Of a stretch of 64,000 bases of DNA, positions 9,846-20,541 are shown in pieces; position 1 is the first letter of the stretch, and the number at the start of each line of letters is the position of its first letter. Where the stretch lies: contig JAJEKV010000206.1 of assembly GCA_021234155.1 (NCBI GenBank), positions 1,306,001 through 1,370,000 of the forward strand, read 5' to 3'. The translations under genes and the position numbers were made by a program. The DNA is from Isoetes taiwanensis. Its lineage: Eukaryota > Streptophyta > Lycopodiopsida > Isoetales > Isoetaceae. The notes below the pieces were generated by a model that worked only from the letters and a program-made list of their open reading frames with translations, ran no database searches and was not told the origin of the DNA.

Positions 9846-11606
9846 GTGCACAGGCAAGTGAGGGCATGACGGGGTTGCCTGCTACTATCGTGCAACCTTG
9901 GGGCATTCAGTCTCGCTGCACAAAACAGACATGTACAATCGATACTTGTGGGTGCGGGTGCATCATGACAGTGGCAGCATTCTCTTCATAGCAGTATGCT
10001 ACTTTCCACATGCCGAGAGCAACTTTTATGACACTCATTTGGATGTGGATAGATTGGAGCCTTATGTCGATCTATATGATGACATCCAGCAGCACAAACA
10101 GTTGGGTAAGGTTATGTTGCTTGGTGACTTTAATGCACGCACAGGAGCCGAGCAGGTCCCAAAATTTGAGCCCCTGGCAGAGGACGTCTTGCAGTTGAAC
10201 CCCGCAGAGGTGGCTTGGTCAAGGGTGTCGGACGACAACCATATTTCGCACTATGGCAGGCAATTGTTGCTGCTGGGTAGTATCTTTGACCTGGTTATTT
10301 ATAATGGGTTGGCACAATGGCCATCTTCTAGCTGCTGCACTTGTAGACAGGAGAACCAAGGGGGAGGGTCCAGTGTGGTGGATTATCTGCTGGTTCAGGA
10401 ACAGGATCTGCACCTGGTTACCCATTTTTCCATTGGAACAGACACTCGGGACGAGGAAGTGGACTCGGACCACCAGCCACTGTTTGTGCATCTTCATTGG
10501 CAAGCTCCCCGTGCATCTATTGTCTCAACACCCCAGATGCCCCAGCTGCGCCTGGACTACTGCAATGCAGGGACCTATGCCCAGCTGTTTGAGCATGACC
10601 TGGCATTTGGGAGATGCCGCTCACGGCGGACCGCGGGCGCTACCACATTCCCCCGCAACAGGTGGTTCGATGATGAGTGTCGGGAGCTCAAGCGCATACT
10701 CCGGCAAGTCACTGATCCCACCTCCTGCCCACAGGCCATCAGTCAATACCGCTCCTTCCTCAAGAACAAGAAAGCCAGATACCTCGCAGAACATCAGCAA
10801 CAAATGTTTGGTCTCCTGGATCGGCATCTCAAGACATTCTGGAGAAGGGTCTTGAGCACAGCCCACAGGGAACATCACCTCAGAGCAATGGGTACAGTAC
10901 TTGCAACAGCTTTACGACCCGCTCGGGGGCCGGACACCAGTCCCTCCACAGATAGGCATGGCTCTGGTCATCACAGAGGGGGATGTCATCATGGGCCTAC
11001 AACGTCTAGCTAATGAGAAGGCAGCAGATTTAGATGGCATGCAGGCGGAACTTCTGAAATGGGCTGGGCCTCCACTGGTGCCTGTTCTCACGGCGCTATT
11101 CAACAAAGCATTGCAAGAAGGCTTCCATCCACAGTGGACCACTAGTAGAGTTATGCCCATATACAAGGCAGGGGACCCTCAATGCCCGGCCAACTATCGT
11201 ACTATTATGGTCAGCTCTCTCTTTTGCAAAACTGTTGGCTGGCATCCTTAAGCAGAGGCTGACAATATGGGCAGAGGAGGCAGATGTGCGAGCTCTCACA
11301 CAGGCAGGTTTTTGGGCCAGGCATTCCACCATTGATCATATCTTCACTCTGCGCACATTGATTGAGGATAGCAGGAATCACCGACAAAGCCTGTACTGTT
11401 GTTTCGTGGATTTCGCAAAAGCTTTTGACACAGTGCCCCGGGACAAGTTATGGGACAGACTGCGGCAGCTGGGGACTCCCCTTGACTTGCAGAACGCAGT
11501 GTATAGGCTATACGAGGCATGTTCAGGCCGTATCATATCGTCAGGACAGCCGATAATCAGTAGTATTGGAGTGCGTCAAGGTTGCCGCCTCTCCCCCACA
11601 CTCTTT
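9680..11606 (+). pseudogene. LINE ORF2, endonuclease and 5' half of RT
   Basis: The APE-type endonuclease domain can be followed from RGFPWQKGE (about 9700) through DLIFLMETWEHA, an in-frame stop near 9857, GVACYYRATLG, LGDFNARTG (about 10120) and VVDYLLV to SDHQPLFVH (about 10470). The SDH histidine and GDFNA aspartate are catalytic-class residues. The RT domain follows after a frameshift near 10870: NEKAADLDGMQAELLK, MPIYKAGDP, PANYRTI, a frameshift near 11220, then CFVDFAKAFDTVPRDKLW and GVRQGCRLSPTLF, where the TIR element interrupts. The protein nicks target DNA and reverse transcribes LINE RNA. This copy is non-functional. Confidence 0.85.
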
Positions 11607-14600
11607 CACAAGGCCTCCAAAAGTTAACTTGGATTCATAATCATGATGGAAATCAGCATAAGAGTGGTTTTTAGCACATGCAATTCAAAATGTCAAGAAA
11701 AACTATATGGCTTTCATGATTTTGTAAAATCACTACTAGTACAATCATAGTTCTTATACTGATTTTATCTCTTTCACTAGTTTCCTAAAATTATTACTAG
11801 TTCAGGAGGTGATTTTTAAGCATACATTGTCAATATTAATTTAAGATGACTTTACATACTAGTTATCACTATCATTATATATTTTTTAACCTAATTTTAA
11901 TCCTCCCAAGTTTTTGAAAAACCATATTTGACTCTGCAAGTGTGCTATGGTTTTTGGCACATGCTTATTTACTATGCTTGTTAGCAGTCTATGATGTTGG
12001 TTTTTGTTGTTGTTTTTGGCATAGTTTTAACGTTAACCAGTACTTCCAACTATCATATCTATTTTTTCCCTACTTTTAAAACATGATCCTTAATTGTAAT
12101 TATAAACTTATATTATGTACATTGACTTGTCTATAACTCCTCACGATTTGGACAAAATATATACACGCTCTACAGATACTAAAAAGTATAATATCACAAA
12201 GAATACATTGGAAAAAATATACACTTAGCCCAATATAAAACTTTGTTGCATATAATGGTAAAAAACAAGAAACAAAGCATAGACACCTTGCAACCAGTAA
12301 GAGTGGAGCACCAGCATCAAGGAGTTTTCTCGAGCAACTGTACCAAATCCTTTCGCAACTTACATGTATCGTTCTAGCGAAAGTTGATTGCATGTGCCAT
12401 TGTGATAAGGACTATGTAATGCCCTAATGTAAAACTCTAAATATTGTGGAGCATAAGACTTTGATACTTCTGAGTAATTAAGCAATAAACTGGTTGCCAA
12501 GACTTGCATGTTTCTTACCATCATTTAGAATCTCCTGGTTGCTAACTAGGGATGGCCCAGCTTCATGATTGCTTAGACCGAGGCCGCCAATATATGCTTG
12601 CTCCTGCACATTATGCAAATTGTTAAATGAAGAGATGCACAGGTATCCATACCTCAGACATTCTTTGGTGTTGGCCAATTGATTTTTGCCTCGATCTTTA
12701 ATGGGTCAGTGGAGATTTCTTCTGCTACGTGACCTAAATACTCCGCCTTAGATGTTACGAAGTGGCGCTTCAAAAACTTACCAAAAAGATGGTGCCGTCT
12801 CAATTTTTCCAACACCCTTCTCAAGTGGTTATATGCTCATCCATCGACTTGTTGTAGATTAGGATGTTGATACACATCCTCAAACTTCCATCTTTCTTCT
12901 TCACGAAGAGGATGGGTGCCTTAAAGGGTGACACACTAGGTTGAATAAATCCAAGCTAAATAAGTCCAAGTCCAAGCAACTCCATTAACTGCTTCTTGAG
13001 CTCTGCTAGCTTGGGAATGCTCATTCTACAAGGAGCGTTACTGGTTGACTTTGCGTCTGGTGCAAGAGTGATTTCACATTTACGCCTCTATAGGGTAAAA
13101 GTTCTTGGATTTCATCCGAAAATACATCATGGAACTCCTTGATTAGCTTTACAAATGACCTAGGCAACTCTTCCAAAGTAGCATCTTTCTTCTTACTACT
13201 GCAGTTGAGTTCGACGGCTTCTAGTTTAAGAATGTACTCAACCTTATCCTTCATGATGCACTTAAATAGCTGTTTTACTAACATGCACTGCATTGTGGAA
13301 GCAATATTTTTATCTTTGACCATGAAGCACTTGCCATTCAGAGCCATAATTGAAATTTCATGCTTGTCACAGTCGATCATTGCTTTAGTTGGCTTCAAGA
13401 ACTCCATGTCGACTATAAGGTCATACTTTCCGATGTCCATGACTTTTGTGCCCATGCTCCACTAATACATCTCCGGCCATGGTAATTCTAACTGAGGTGT
13501 CCATAGCTGGAGTCGACGGGGCCAGAATTTGTATCTTTGTATAACATGCTTGAAGTATCTTGCTCTAGTGAAAGGGACATCAGAGCTGTTTTCACATGGA
13601 CAACATGGACATTGCAAACATCGCTTGCTCCATCCTGTATTTTATTAGCAAATCCTTTGGTTTTGCAGTGCCACTATCTGTTGTGGTACCTATATGTGCT
13701 TTTGCCCAATACACAATCTTCTGGATTAACTCTTGTACAAATTGCGTACTTTAAGAGTAGGAGAGTGGGAGATTGTCGATCTCCCATTTTTGCTCTCTGT
13801 GACCTCCACAGTCGTAAGTTTTCTTTCTATTTTTTTTAAGCTTTGGGCCACTCAAAACCCTAAGATGGAACCCTAAGATTTCTAACGACATCCCTTCTCC
13901 TGCTTCTCTGGTCGGCGGCGATTTTCGAAACTAGTCAGGTATGCCAATTCCATTTTTGATATCCATAGATTTCCTTTAGCTTTGTGATCTGTAGGCCATC
14001 AAAGCTATATCTGGATCGTGCAGTCTGTATTGGGGCGAATTTGAAGCTGAAGGCTGGCCATCGAAGTAAGGATTTGGGTGCAGAACAAACCAAACGAGGA
14101 GCAGACCACAACCAGTTGAAGCGATTTGTCATAAAAGTCTGAGCTTGCTAACAGTTCGAGGTCTATTGCTTGAATTTTTCAATGAAGATGTTTATGAGAA
14201 AACATAAATGGAATTATTGTAGATGATAGGAGCATTTTAATTTATGTTTGATAGCTTTTTGTAGGTTCACTGTGCTAAATTTCATATCTTTGTCTAGATT
14301 ATCTTAAGTCCAATGTGGTTTTATTCCAGCTATTCTACGAGCCTCTTAGTAATGCCGGGATATCTTTGTCTAGGTTATCTTAAATCCAATGTGGTTTTAT
14401 TCCAGCTATTCTATGAGCCTCTTAATAATGCTGCGGTAGCAGACAGATTAAAGTGATTGTCCTTTATGTGATTGCATTTGATGATATTGTGACTAACAAA
14501 ATGGAAGTAAGTATTGACATTACTGCAGATGGCTATGATCTTCGTTCTGTGGCACTATAATACCATATTGTATGATGCTTTGATATGATCTTGCCTCCAC

Positions 14601-15719
14601 AACTAGCAGGTCTCAGTTTTTCTATAATCTTTGAATCGATAAATGTGGTGCCATCAACAAGATTTGTTTTATCTTAGGCAGCAGGGTAACTCTTAACTGA
14701 CAGATTATTGCGTCAATTTGTTGGATGTAAGGTTGCATTCTCAATGGTTTTTTGCAGTTAATACTTTTCCTATTTCTATGACTTGTTATAATGCCAGGTA
14801 CACCTGAAACATGGTGCTCCAAGTGAAGTGCTGATTGTATGCTTCTGAAAGATAAACCTGGCTTCATTTTGGATGTCAAGGCCTCTATGTTTATTAAACT
14901 GATAAGATCTCCATCGTCTATTGTATGGATAAAATGATGTATTCTTTGCTTACAAACATCAATCAAATTCATTTCTTCGTTCTATTTGATATGATGGGCC
15001 TCTATGATCTAAAGGTGATAAAATGTCTATTTTGTTAAACGAATAAATGCATCCTTTATTTTATTTATTGCACCAGCACTCAAACCAACATATTATAAAA
15101 CTCATTGCTGCCATGAACCATTGCTACCATGGTCTCTCACTATATCACTAGACACACGAAGCACTACTAAATATCAACAATATTAAAATCACATATACTT
15201 ACAATCTTCTATAATTGTATTGATATCGTGAAAACAAACGTGCTAGTTTTTCACATTCTTTGGCATCATGGAAAAAACAAATACTACTGTAAAACCACGC
15301 ATAGTTTTATTGGTGTTTAATTACTATAAAATATCATAATGACTATGCATTTACATTACAATGATGATAAATCACCATAAAATACCATACTAATTACGCA
15401 CGCAAAGTTACAATGTCAATAAACCAAAGATAATAGATGTGATTAAATACCATTCCCATAAACTTGATAAATTAAGTAGTAGTACCCATTATGTATTTAA
15501 GTTGTCATAAAAATTAGCTACAATTATCATATTTCAGTACCACGTTTCGAAACAATATTTGTTTGTCATATTATGAAAGTGTATTGATAAACTATGTTAT
15601 GTAATTAGACATGGTTTGTAAACTTTTTGGCCCACAAATCGATATTGATTTTAAGAATTGGTTTCTATTAAGAAACCATTGGAAAAAAATCATACTAATT
15701 CAATTTTGGGGGCCTTGTG
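11607..15719. mobile_element. 4.1 kb TIR transposon in the LINE RT, TSD TTT
   Basis: The LINE reading frame resumes exactly when 11607-15719 plus one copy of TTT is removed (LSPTLF joins GLYIDQL). The inserted segment starts CACAAGGCCTCCAAAA and ends in the inverted partner TTTTGGGGGCCTTGTG, with a 3-base TTT duplication on each side (11604-11606 and 15720-15722). CACAA termini and a 3-base duplication suggest a CACTA-related or other 3-base-TSD family. No transposase is visible, so it is non-autonomous. It contains a degenerate Ty3 pol fragment and, at 14285-14440, an imperfect tandem duplication of about 78 bases. The rest is AT-rich and without genes. Confidence 0.8.
12640..13470 (-). pseudogene. 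Ty3/gypsy pol fragment (protease-RT)
   Basis: On the minus strand, 13021-13455 encodes an aspartic-protease-like segment (YDLIVDMEFLKPTKAMIDC) and the linker into RT (FHDVFSDEIQELLPYRGVN). Downstream, with stops, come [31 protein letters not shown] and CIN, then after an internal deletion HLFGKFLKRHFVTSKAEYLG. These are the order and motifs of Ty3/gypsy pol. The RT catalytic YVDD part is missing. No LTRs flank it, so it is a captured fragment inside the TIR element. Confidence 0.75.
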
Positions 15720-16960
15720 TTTGGCCTGTACATTGACCAGCTGGAAGATTGGCTCTCTGAGCATGGAGGTGCGGGCGCCCATCTCATGCATCACACAATC
15801 CGGCAACTCATATATGCTGATGATGTCAACCTCCTGGCCTATACTCCAGAAGACATGCAACGTCACCTGGATGCTCTTGACACTTTTTGCCGATTCACCG
15901 GCATGCGGGTTAACTTGGCCAAAACTAGGGTGCTGCTAGTTTCATCATCCCGTCAGACAAGGCTTCCCTCATTCACTTACCAGGGACAGGATGTAGAGGT
16001 GGCTCCGACTTACAAGTACTTGGGGATTGAGTTCTCTACTACCACCCATTGGGATGCTGCCATCAGGTTGCGAGTCACGGCAGGATGGAAAGCACTATAT
16101 GCCATGCAGAACAACAGCCACAAGGCAGAGTTGTATGCCTGGGGCCACCAGTCACACTTGTTTCGGGCATTGGTCGAGCCGGTCCTTTTATATGGGGCAG
16201 AAGTGTGGGGTCCGGTGATATCCCTCAACACCTGGAATGACCTCGAGCAGGTGCAGAAAGCCTTCTTGGCACGAGCGCTTGGGGTAAAGTCCACAGTTCC
16301 ATACCAGATCCTACTCCAGGAGACAGGTTTTCTAGCCCTTCAACGGGCTGCATTGGAACGCCATATCATTTACTTCCAGAAGGTGGTCGTTATGGGTGGT
16401 ACACGTTTTCCCAATCTTGCTTTGGCCATGGCGATGGGTCCTCAACACCTGAAAGCCTGCTGGAAGGACAAGCAAGCTCAGTGGTTCTCACGCTGGGGTG
16501 TATAGGCAAGCAGATGCGTACATGTCAGGACAAAGAAAGATCACAAGGCACTTAAGTTGTACCTAGATGCTACCTTCCGCCAGAAGCTCGGGATACGGAT
16601 GCTCGGCGCGATGTTAAGGCTGGCACACTATCGTGACAAGTCAATCCCGAGCTCACGAGAGGCCCACACCAGTATTTTGTACATCCGGTTGCCCATGAAG
16701 AAGCCTTGACTTATAGCTTCCATTCAAGACGGGTGCACATCGCCTCCGCATTGAGACAGGACGTTGGGCTCAGGAAGCACGAGAGCAAAGGCTTTGCCAG
16801 TGTTGCCACCAGGGCGCCATTGAGGATGACTGTCATGCCCTCCAGATCTGCCCAGCGTTTGCCCATATCAGAGAGCGATATGTTCGATTACTAGTGCCTG
16901 GCCAACCGTTACATGAGTTATTGAATACGGCGTCAGTGGGTTTGTTGGGGTCATACCTCC
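15720..16960 (+). pseudogene. LINE ORF2, 3' half of RT and zinc-knuckle C-terminus
   Basis: Continuation of the RT after the inserted TIR element: GLYIDQLEDWL, the catalytic YADD box in QLIYADDVNLLA (about 15800), thumb-like VNLAKTRVLLVS and YKYLGIEFSTTTHWDAA, then a connector to a stop at 16505. After frame changes the C-terminus can still be read to about 16960 and contains LCQCCHQGAIEDDCHAL followed by CPAFAHIRERYV. That is the C-x2-C...H...C knuckle typical of LINE ORF2 C-termini, which bind template RNA or DNA. The spacing from the RT box to the knuckle is normal, so no large deletion is suspected apart from the frameshifts. Confidence 0.85.
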
Positions 16961-17034
16961 AGGAGGTTATGGATGCACGGACTCAGTTGTGTCCTCCGGG
17001 ATGGTATTGAACTGTCCTACACAATTGTACAGCA

Positions 17035-17176
17035 TGCCAGCAGACCTATTACTGCTAAGGTTTTTTCCTCGAAAACCCTTCGGGGCGAGGGTTTTTTAAT
17101 CCTGTCAGTAATACGCTTGCTGCTTTCTTTTTTGTTTGGGTCCTATAGGCCAGTCGGTCTCCATAGACGCTAAAAA
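17035..17176 (+). other. LINE 3' untranslated region with hairpin
   Basis: A strong hairpin (AAAACCCT, loop CGGGGCG, AGGGTTTT) lies at about 17078-17100. Next to the tail is GGTCCTATAGGCCAGTCGG followed by TCTCCATAGACGCTAAAAA. The same end, in diverged form, closes the LINE derivative at 54890-56411 (ATAGCCCGATTGGGCTCC then GGACGTTAAAA). A conserved structured 3' end is what stringent LINE reverse transcriptases recognise. Confidence 0.65.
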
Positions 17177-17274
17177 TCTATTCTATTCTATTCTATTCTA
17201 TTCTATTCTATTCTATTCTATTCTATTCTATTCTATTCTATTCTATTCTATTCTATTCTATTCTATTCTATTCT
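17177..17274 (+). repeat. (TTCTA)n microsatellite tail of the LINE
   Basis: About nineteen perfect units of the pentamer TTCTA directly follow the LINE 3' end. Simple-repeat tails of this kind, rather than poly(A), mark several LINE clades. Confidence 0.95.
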
Positions 17275-17612
17275 TAATACTCTCAACAGTGAAATCTTGC
17301 ACTAAAATTGGTTGTGTCCGTAGCAAATGATCAAGGTTCTCGCATAAGTATGGTGAGAACTCCTTTAAGACCTTGATAATTAAGCCCTTTTGTTCGGAAC
17401 GCCACGAAAGATAAATTCCCTCAAAACAGGTGCGCAAGTTGTTGCCCTCCCACAAGCCCACGGCTAACAACCTCTTCAATGCCTTGGCCTGGGTCATGCA
17501 TCCCTTCAAGTCAGCTAGCACGGATCCTTGGGTTAGGCTATTAGCATCCGATTCAAAGGGCTGGTGGTATGTTTGAACTCCCTCTTCTACGGTCTCTACA
17601 TGGAACTTGCAG
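17275..17612 (-). pseudogene. Unrecognised coding exon cut by the LINE
   Basis: A minus-strand open frame with coding character, from a plausible splice acceptor (ATGATTCCAG before CTGCAAGTTCC, boundary at 17612) through YHQPFESDANSLTQGSV, ALKRLLAVGLWEGNNL and LKEFSPYLCENLDHLL to VQDFTVES, where the LINE tail begins. I do not recognise the family. The open frame continues upstream to 18010, but that part has the look of intron read-through (hydrophobic, low complexity). Probably an exon of a host gene interrupted in antisense by the LINE; its other half was not found at the LINE 5' side. Confidence 0.45.
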
Positions 17613-18800
17613 CTGGAATCATACGTTACAAAGAGCAAGAACATGATTCTGAAGGAAAACAATAGAATGCTCACTTGTGAATGGATGGAGGCTATTCTCA
17701 AGACACCATAAGCAAAAATTATTGCTCGGATACACCTTGACCATGATTTTTGTGTCGATCCAGTCGCAATGCATATTGAAAAGGCCCGATGCTGCAATTT
17801 TTTTGTTGCCAATGAATTCCTGGAGCCAAGATTCAATAATTTCAACTTCAAATTCGGCACGAAGGAGTATCCTGGAAGGAATAGATCTTCACGGAAATGC
17901 TGGTTGAAAATTAGAGAATTCCACAAGTCTGAAGGTGTTCCTTTCAAAAAACCACAAGTCAGTCTTGAATTATGCTTGATCCATATGTAGACCTTGATGA
18001 GAGGAAACATGTGGAATGCAAGCCCCTACAGGCTGGCAGACTTAATCGACCAATTCGACTCAGAACCTTTCTGGATCAACAGAACAAATCAAGAAGTGGG
18101 TTTGAATCGAATAAGACAAAGAAATCAAGAAGGATGGCGCTCGAGGCTGACGTGTCCATCATCTATTACCTCCAAGCAGCGATTCCTGTTCAGCAATTTC
18201 TTAATGGTTTTCATTGGTATATAATGTTTTTTATGTAACTTGTATTGGAATTATCAAAGTTTCTACATGCAAACATCATGCCATCATCTTTTAGGATTAT
18301 TTTGGCACAGAAAAGAAAGAAAGAAAAATTGACAAAGGATATGGCCACATGAAAATGTCAACAAGAACTACTTGATATCGACATGAGTGTTAAAATTTAG
18401 ATAGAGTTGCATGAAGATGTCAATTGCAGTGGACCTCCTTCACCGTTCTTCTTCCTGCTAAGAACTCATATTGCCAAGTGTCCTCAAATTTACCACGTAT
18501 TGAGATCCAAAGGATTCATGTTGATATGAACTCGTTCAACTGAGTAGAGAGCCGATGGAACAAATCGACATCAATATGAATATCTTCATGCCAGAAAATT
18601 GCATGTGATCCCTTTGTTTTGGATTTTTGACATCTACCTGTAGATGTCGGCACGTAACATTTCAACATTCTGGGGAGTCTTAAGCAGAGCCCCTCTACTT
18701 TATTTCTAGTTTCACACTTTAAAGCAGAGTTTCATTAAATTTGGAATTCTGAAGACAAGTTGGAATAATTTTTATATAGTATACCTTGGAGGGTTATGTA
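17613..18800. other. Intergenic or intronic, no gene assigned
   Basis: No convincing gene. Open frames on both strands between 17650 and 18240 overlap and lack recognisable motifs. From 18240 to 18800 the sequence is AT-rich with many stops. Confidence 0.4.
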
Positions 18801-18804
18801 TACC

Positions 18805-19015
18805 TCAATACTTATAGTATGGTTATGTGTATTACAAAAGGTTATGTATACTTGTTGTATACTAACACAATAAGATAACAAGTACTATTATTCTTCTACT
18901 ATTACTTATAGTATGGTTATGTGTATTACAAAAGGTTATATATACCTGTTGTATACTAACACAACCAGATTACAACAAGATGATAAGTACTATTATTCTT
19001 CTACTATTACTATTC
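18805..19015. repeat. Imperfect tandem duplication, about 105 bases
   Basis: Two head-to-tail copies, each starting ACTTATAGTATGGTTATGTG, then TTACAAAAGGTTATRTATAC, TTGTATACTAACACAA and TACTATTATTCTTCTACTATT. No coding role is visible. It lies between the orphan exon and the small-gene family. Confidence 0.75.
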
Positions 19016-19084
19016 TGAATCATCAGAACCAGCAGAAGGCGCTCCAGAGATCCTTTCGATCATGAACATTTGATGCTCTCTATT

Positions 19085-19252
19085 CTATATAAGATGGATG
19101 ATAACATCGAAGGGATCAGGATAATGGCGAGGATTGAGAGCAACAGTGTTGAGCCAGTCTTCAAGCGGTATTTCTCGCTCGCGGCACCGCTTGAAGTCCT
19201 CATGATTCATCTTGCAAGTGATAGTATCACGTTCAGGACCAGAATGCGTCAT
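19085..19252 (-). pseudogene. Small ORF of the three-copy family, minus-strand member
   Basis: A short frame starting MTHSGPERDTITCKMNHEDF and running through REREIPLEDWLNTVAL to DVIIHLI, then a TAG. It aligns with the two plus-strand small genes downstream through I.C.M...D[FL]..C, L[DE].[WY]L...A and V.IHL. At the point where the other members read HL.WLP this copy has TAG, one base from TGG. A TATAAATA lies about 35-40 bases upstream of the ATG. The family is unknown to me. The head-to-head arrangement with the other two copies may reflect an ancestral duplication. Confidence 0.5.
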
Positions 19253-19489
19253 AGTTAGACGGAGGCCAATGTTGCTGCACTCGGCAATTTGATGTATATT
19301 TATACCCACCAAAATTATTGATGGTATATACCCACCAAAATTATTGATGGTATATACATAGAAATTATTGGATCATATACATACTTGTATGGTACTTGTA
19401 TCATGGCAATGAACACCAATAATTCACATCAATAATTTTACTTCACTATAAAAGCAGCTCCATTCGGTGGTAGAGGTCATTCATCTCCC

Positions 19490-19733
19490 ATGGCTTCCTT
19501 GCCTGATCGTCCGGAGCACATCCGAACCATCAAGTGCTACATGAGCATACAATGATCTGTATGATTGCGTGATAAAGGGTGTCAAACTTGATCCATGGCT
19601 GCAATCCAAAGCAGATGGTCCTGCAAGTGGTTGCAGGAAGCTCACTCATGTTGTGATCCACCTATATTGGCTTCCTGATCAGGAGATCTATGAGCTGAAT
19701 GCCATCACCTCAACAGGTGTTGATGATAAGTGA
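19490..19733 (+). pseudogene. Small-gene family, copy 2 (TATA box, frameshifted)
   Basis: CTATAAAAG at 19446-19454 is followed 36 bases later by ATGG in good context. The first frame reads MASLPDRPEHIRTIKCYM and is lost within AGCATACAATGA. The rest of the protein continues in another frame with NDLYDC, KGVKLDPWLQSKA, LTHVVIHLYWLPDQEIYEL and a D-rich end with TGA at 19731. It is a roughly 85-residue protein of unknown function. The unit repeats with a period of about 542 bases, promoter included. Confidence 0.55.
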
Positions 19734-20031
19734 ATCAGTGATGATATGTATACCTGTTAAGGATATAATAATATAAGCACTTATGACGTAAAAATACTAT
19801 CTATCTATCTATCTTATGATTTGTGTATCTGTTAAGGATATAATAATATAAGCATAGTGAATATTAGTTGATGTATAGAATCTGAGTAATTAAATATTTC
19901 ATACTTGTACGAGTACATGATACTTGTACACGCTCAATAATGGCGCTACAGTCTACCCCAATAATTCACATCAATAATTTTACTTCACTATAAAAGCAGC
20001 TCCATTCGGGGCTAGAGATCATTCATCTCCC

Positions 20032-20267
20032 ATGGATTATTCGTCTTCTTCTGTTCACCACATCGAGGCGATCAAGTGCTCAATGAGCTACAATGATCTT
20101 GTCGGTTGCCTAGATAGGGGTATTCTTCTTGATCCCTACCTGAGATCCAAAGCGCTGAGACTCGCTGCCCAGGGCTAATTCGTGTTATGATCCATCTCAT
20201 TTGGCTTCCTGAGCACAATAGCTATGAGATAAGTGGGATCACCACAGCAGATAATGATGATGAGTGA
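20032..20267 (+). pseudogene. Small-gene family, copy 3 (TATA box, frameshifted)
   Basis: Promoter CTATAAAAG at 19988 and about 40 bases of flanking sequence are nearly identical to copy 2, but the coding part has diverged. It reads MDYSSSSVHHIEAIKCSM, NDLVGCLDRGILLDPYLRSK, then TAA after AAQG. In another frame the family end continues as RVMIHLIWLPEHNSYEI and an acidic tail with TGA at 20265. Stronger conservation of the promoter than of the coding part is unusual for decaying duplicates. Function unknown. Confidence 0.55.
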
Positions 20268-20352
20268 ATCACCATATAAGCACTTCTGACCATCTTATCT
20301 ATAATCATGTATGCATTTATATATTAAAGATGTAAGCAGTTATATATGATCT

Positions 20353-20541
20353 TGTTAGAATGAAAGATCGATGAGAGATAGAGCAAAGAGAAAGAGAGAG
20401 ATATGAGACGAATTGTTCCAATGTATAAATGAGAGTGATACAATATATAGGCACATGTGTGCCAGCTGTACAAATGTACATGTAAGCATATGTACACGCA
20501 TGTACATGACATGTTATATATGTAGGTTCTAACTTCTAATA
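20353..20541 (-). repeat. LTR (3' LTR) of the copia-like element
   Basis: Copy of the 189-base LTR next to the purine tract. It starts TGTTAGAATGAAAG and ends TTCTAACTTCTAATA on the plus strand. Confidence 0.9.

Larger units (their letters stand above)
9004..17274 (+). mobile_element. LINE retrotransposon with APE endonuclease and RT, disrupted
   Basis: A non-LTR retrotransposon in plus orientation: ORF1 (about 9010-9845), endonuclease-RT ORF (about 9680-11606 resumed at 15720-16960), a hairpin-rich 3' untranslated region and a (TTCTA)n microsatellite tail instead of poly(A). The 5' boundary is uncertain; the duplicated region from 7665 probably belongs to it. The RT is split by a 4.1 kb TIR element. 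Several frameshifts and a stop show that this copy is dead. It is GC-richer than its surroundings. No target-site duplication could be identified because the 5' end is not certain. Confidence 0.85.

Noticed and set aside
18805-20267. Resemblance of the TATA-driven, bidirectional small genes to an integrated small DNA virus
   Set aside because: No replication-origin nonanucleotide, Rep or capsid motif found; noted only as an unknown gene family.
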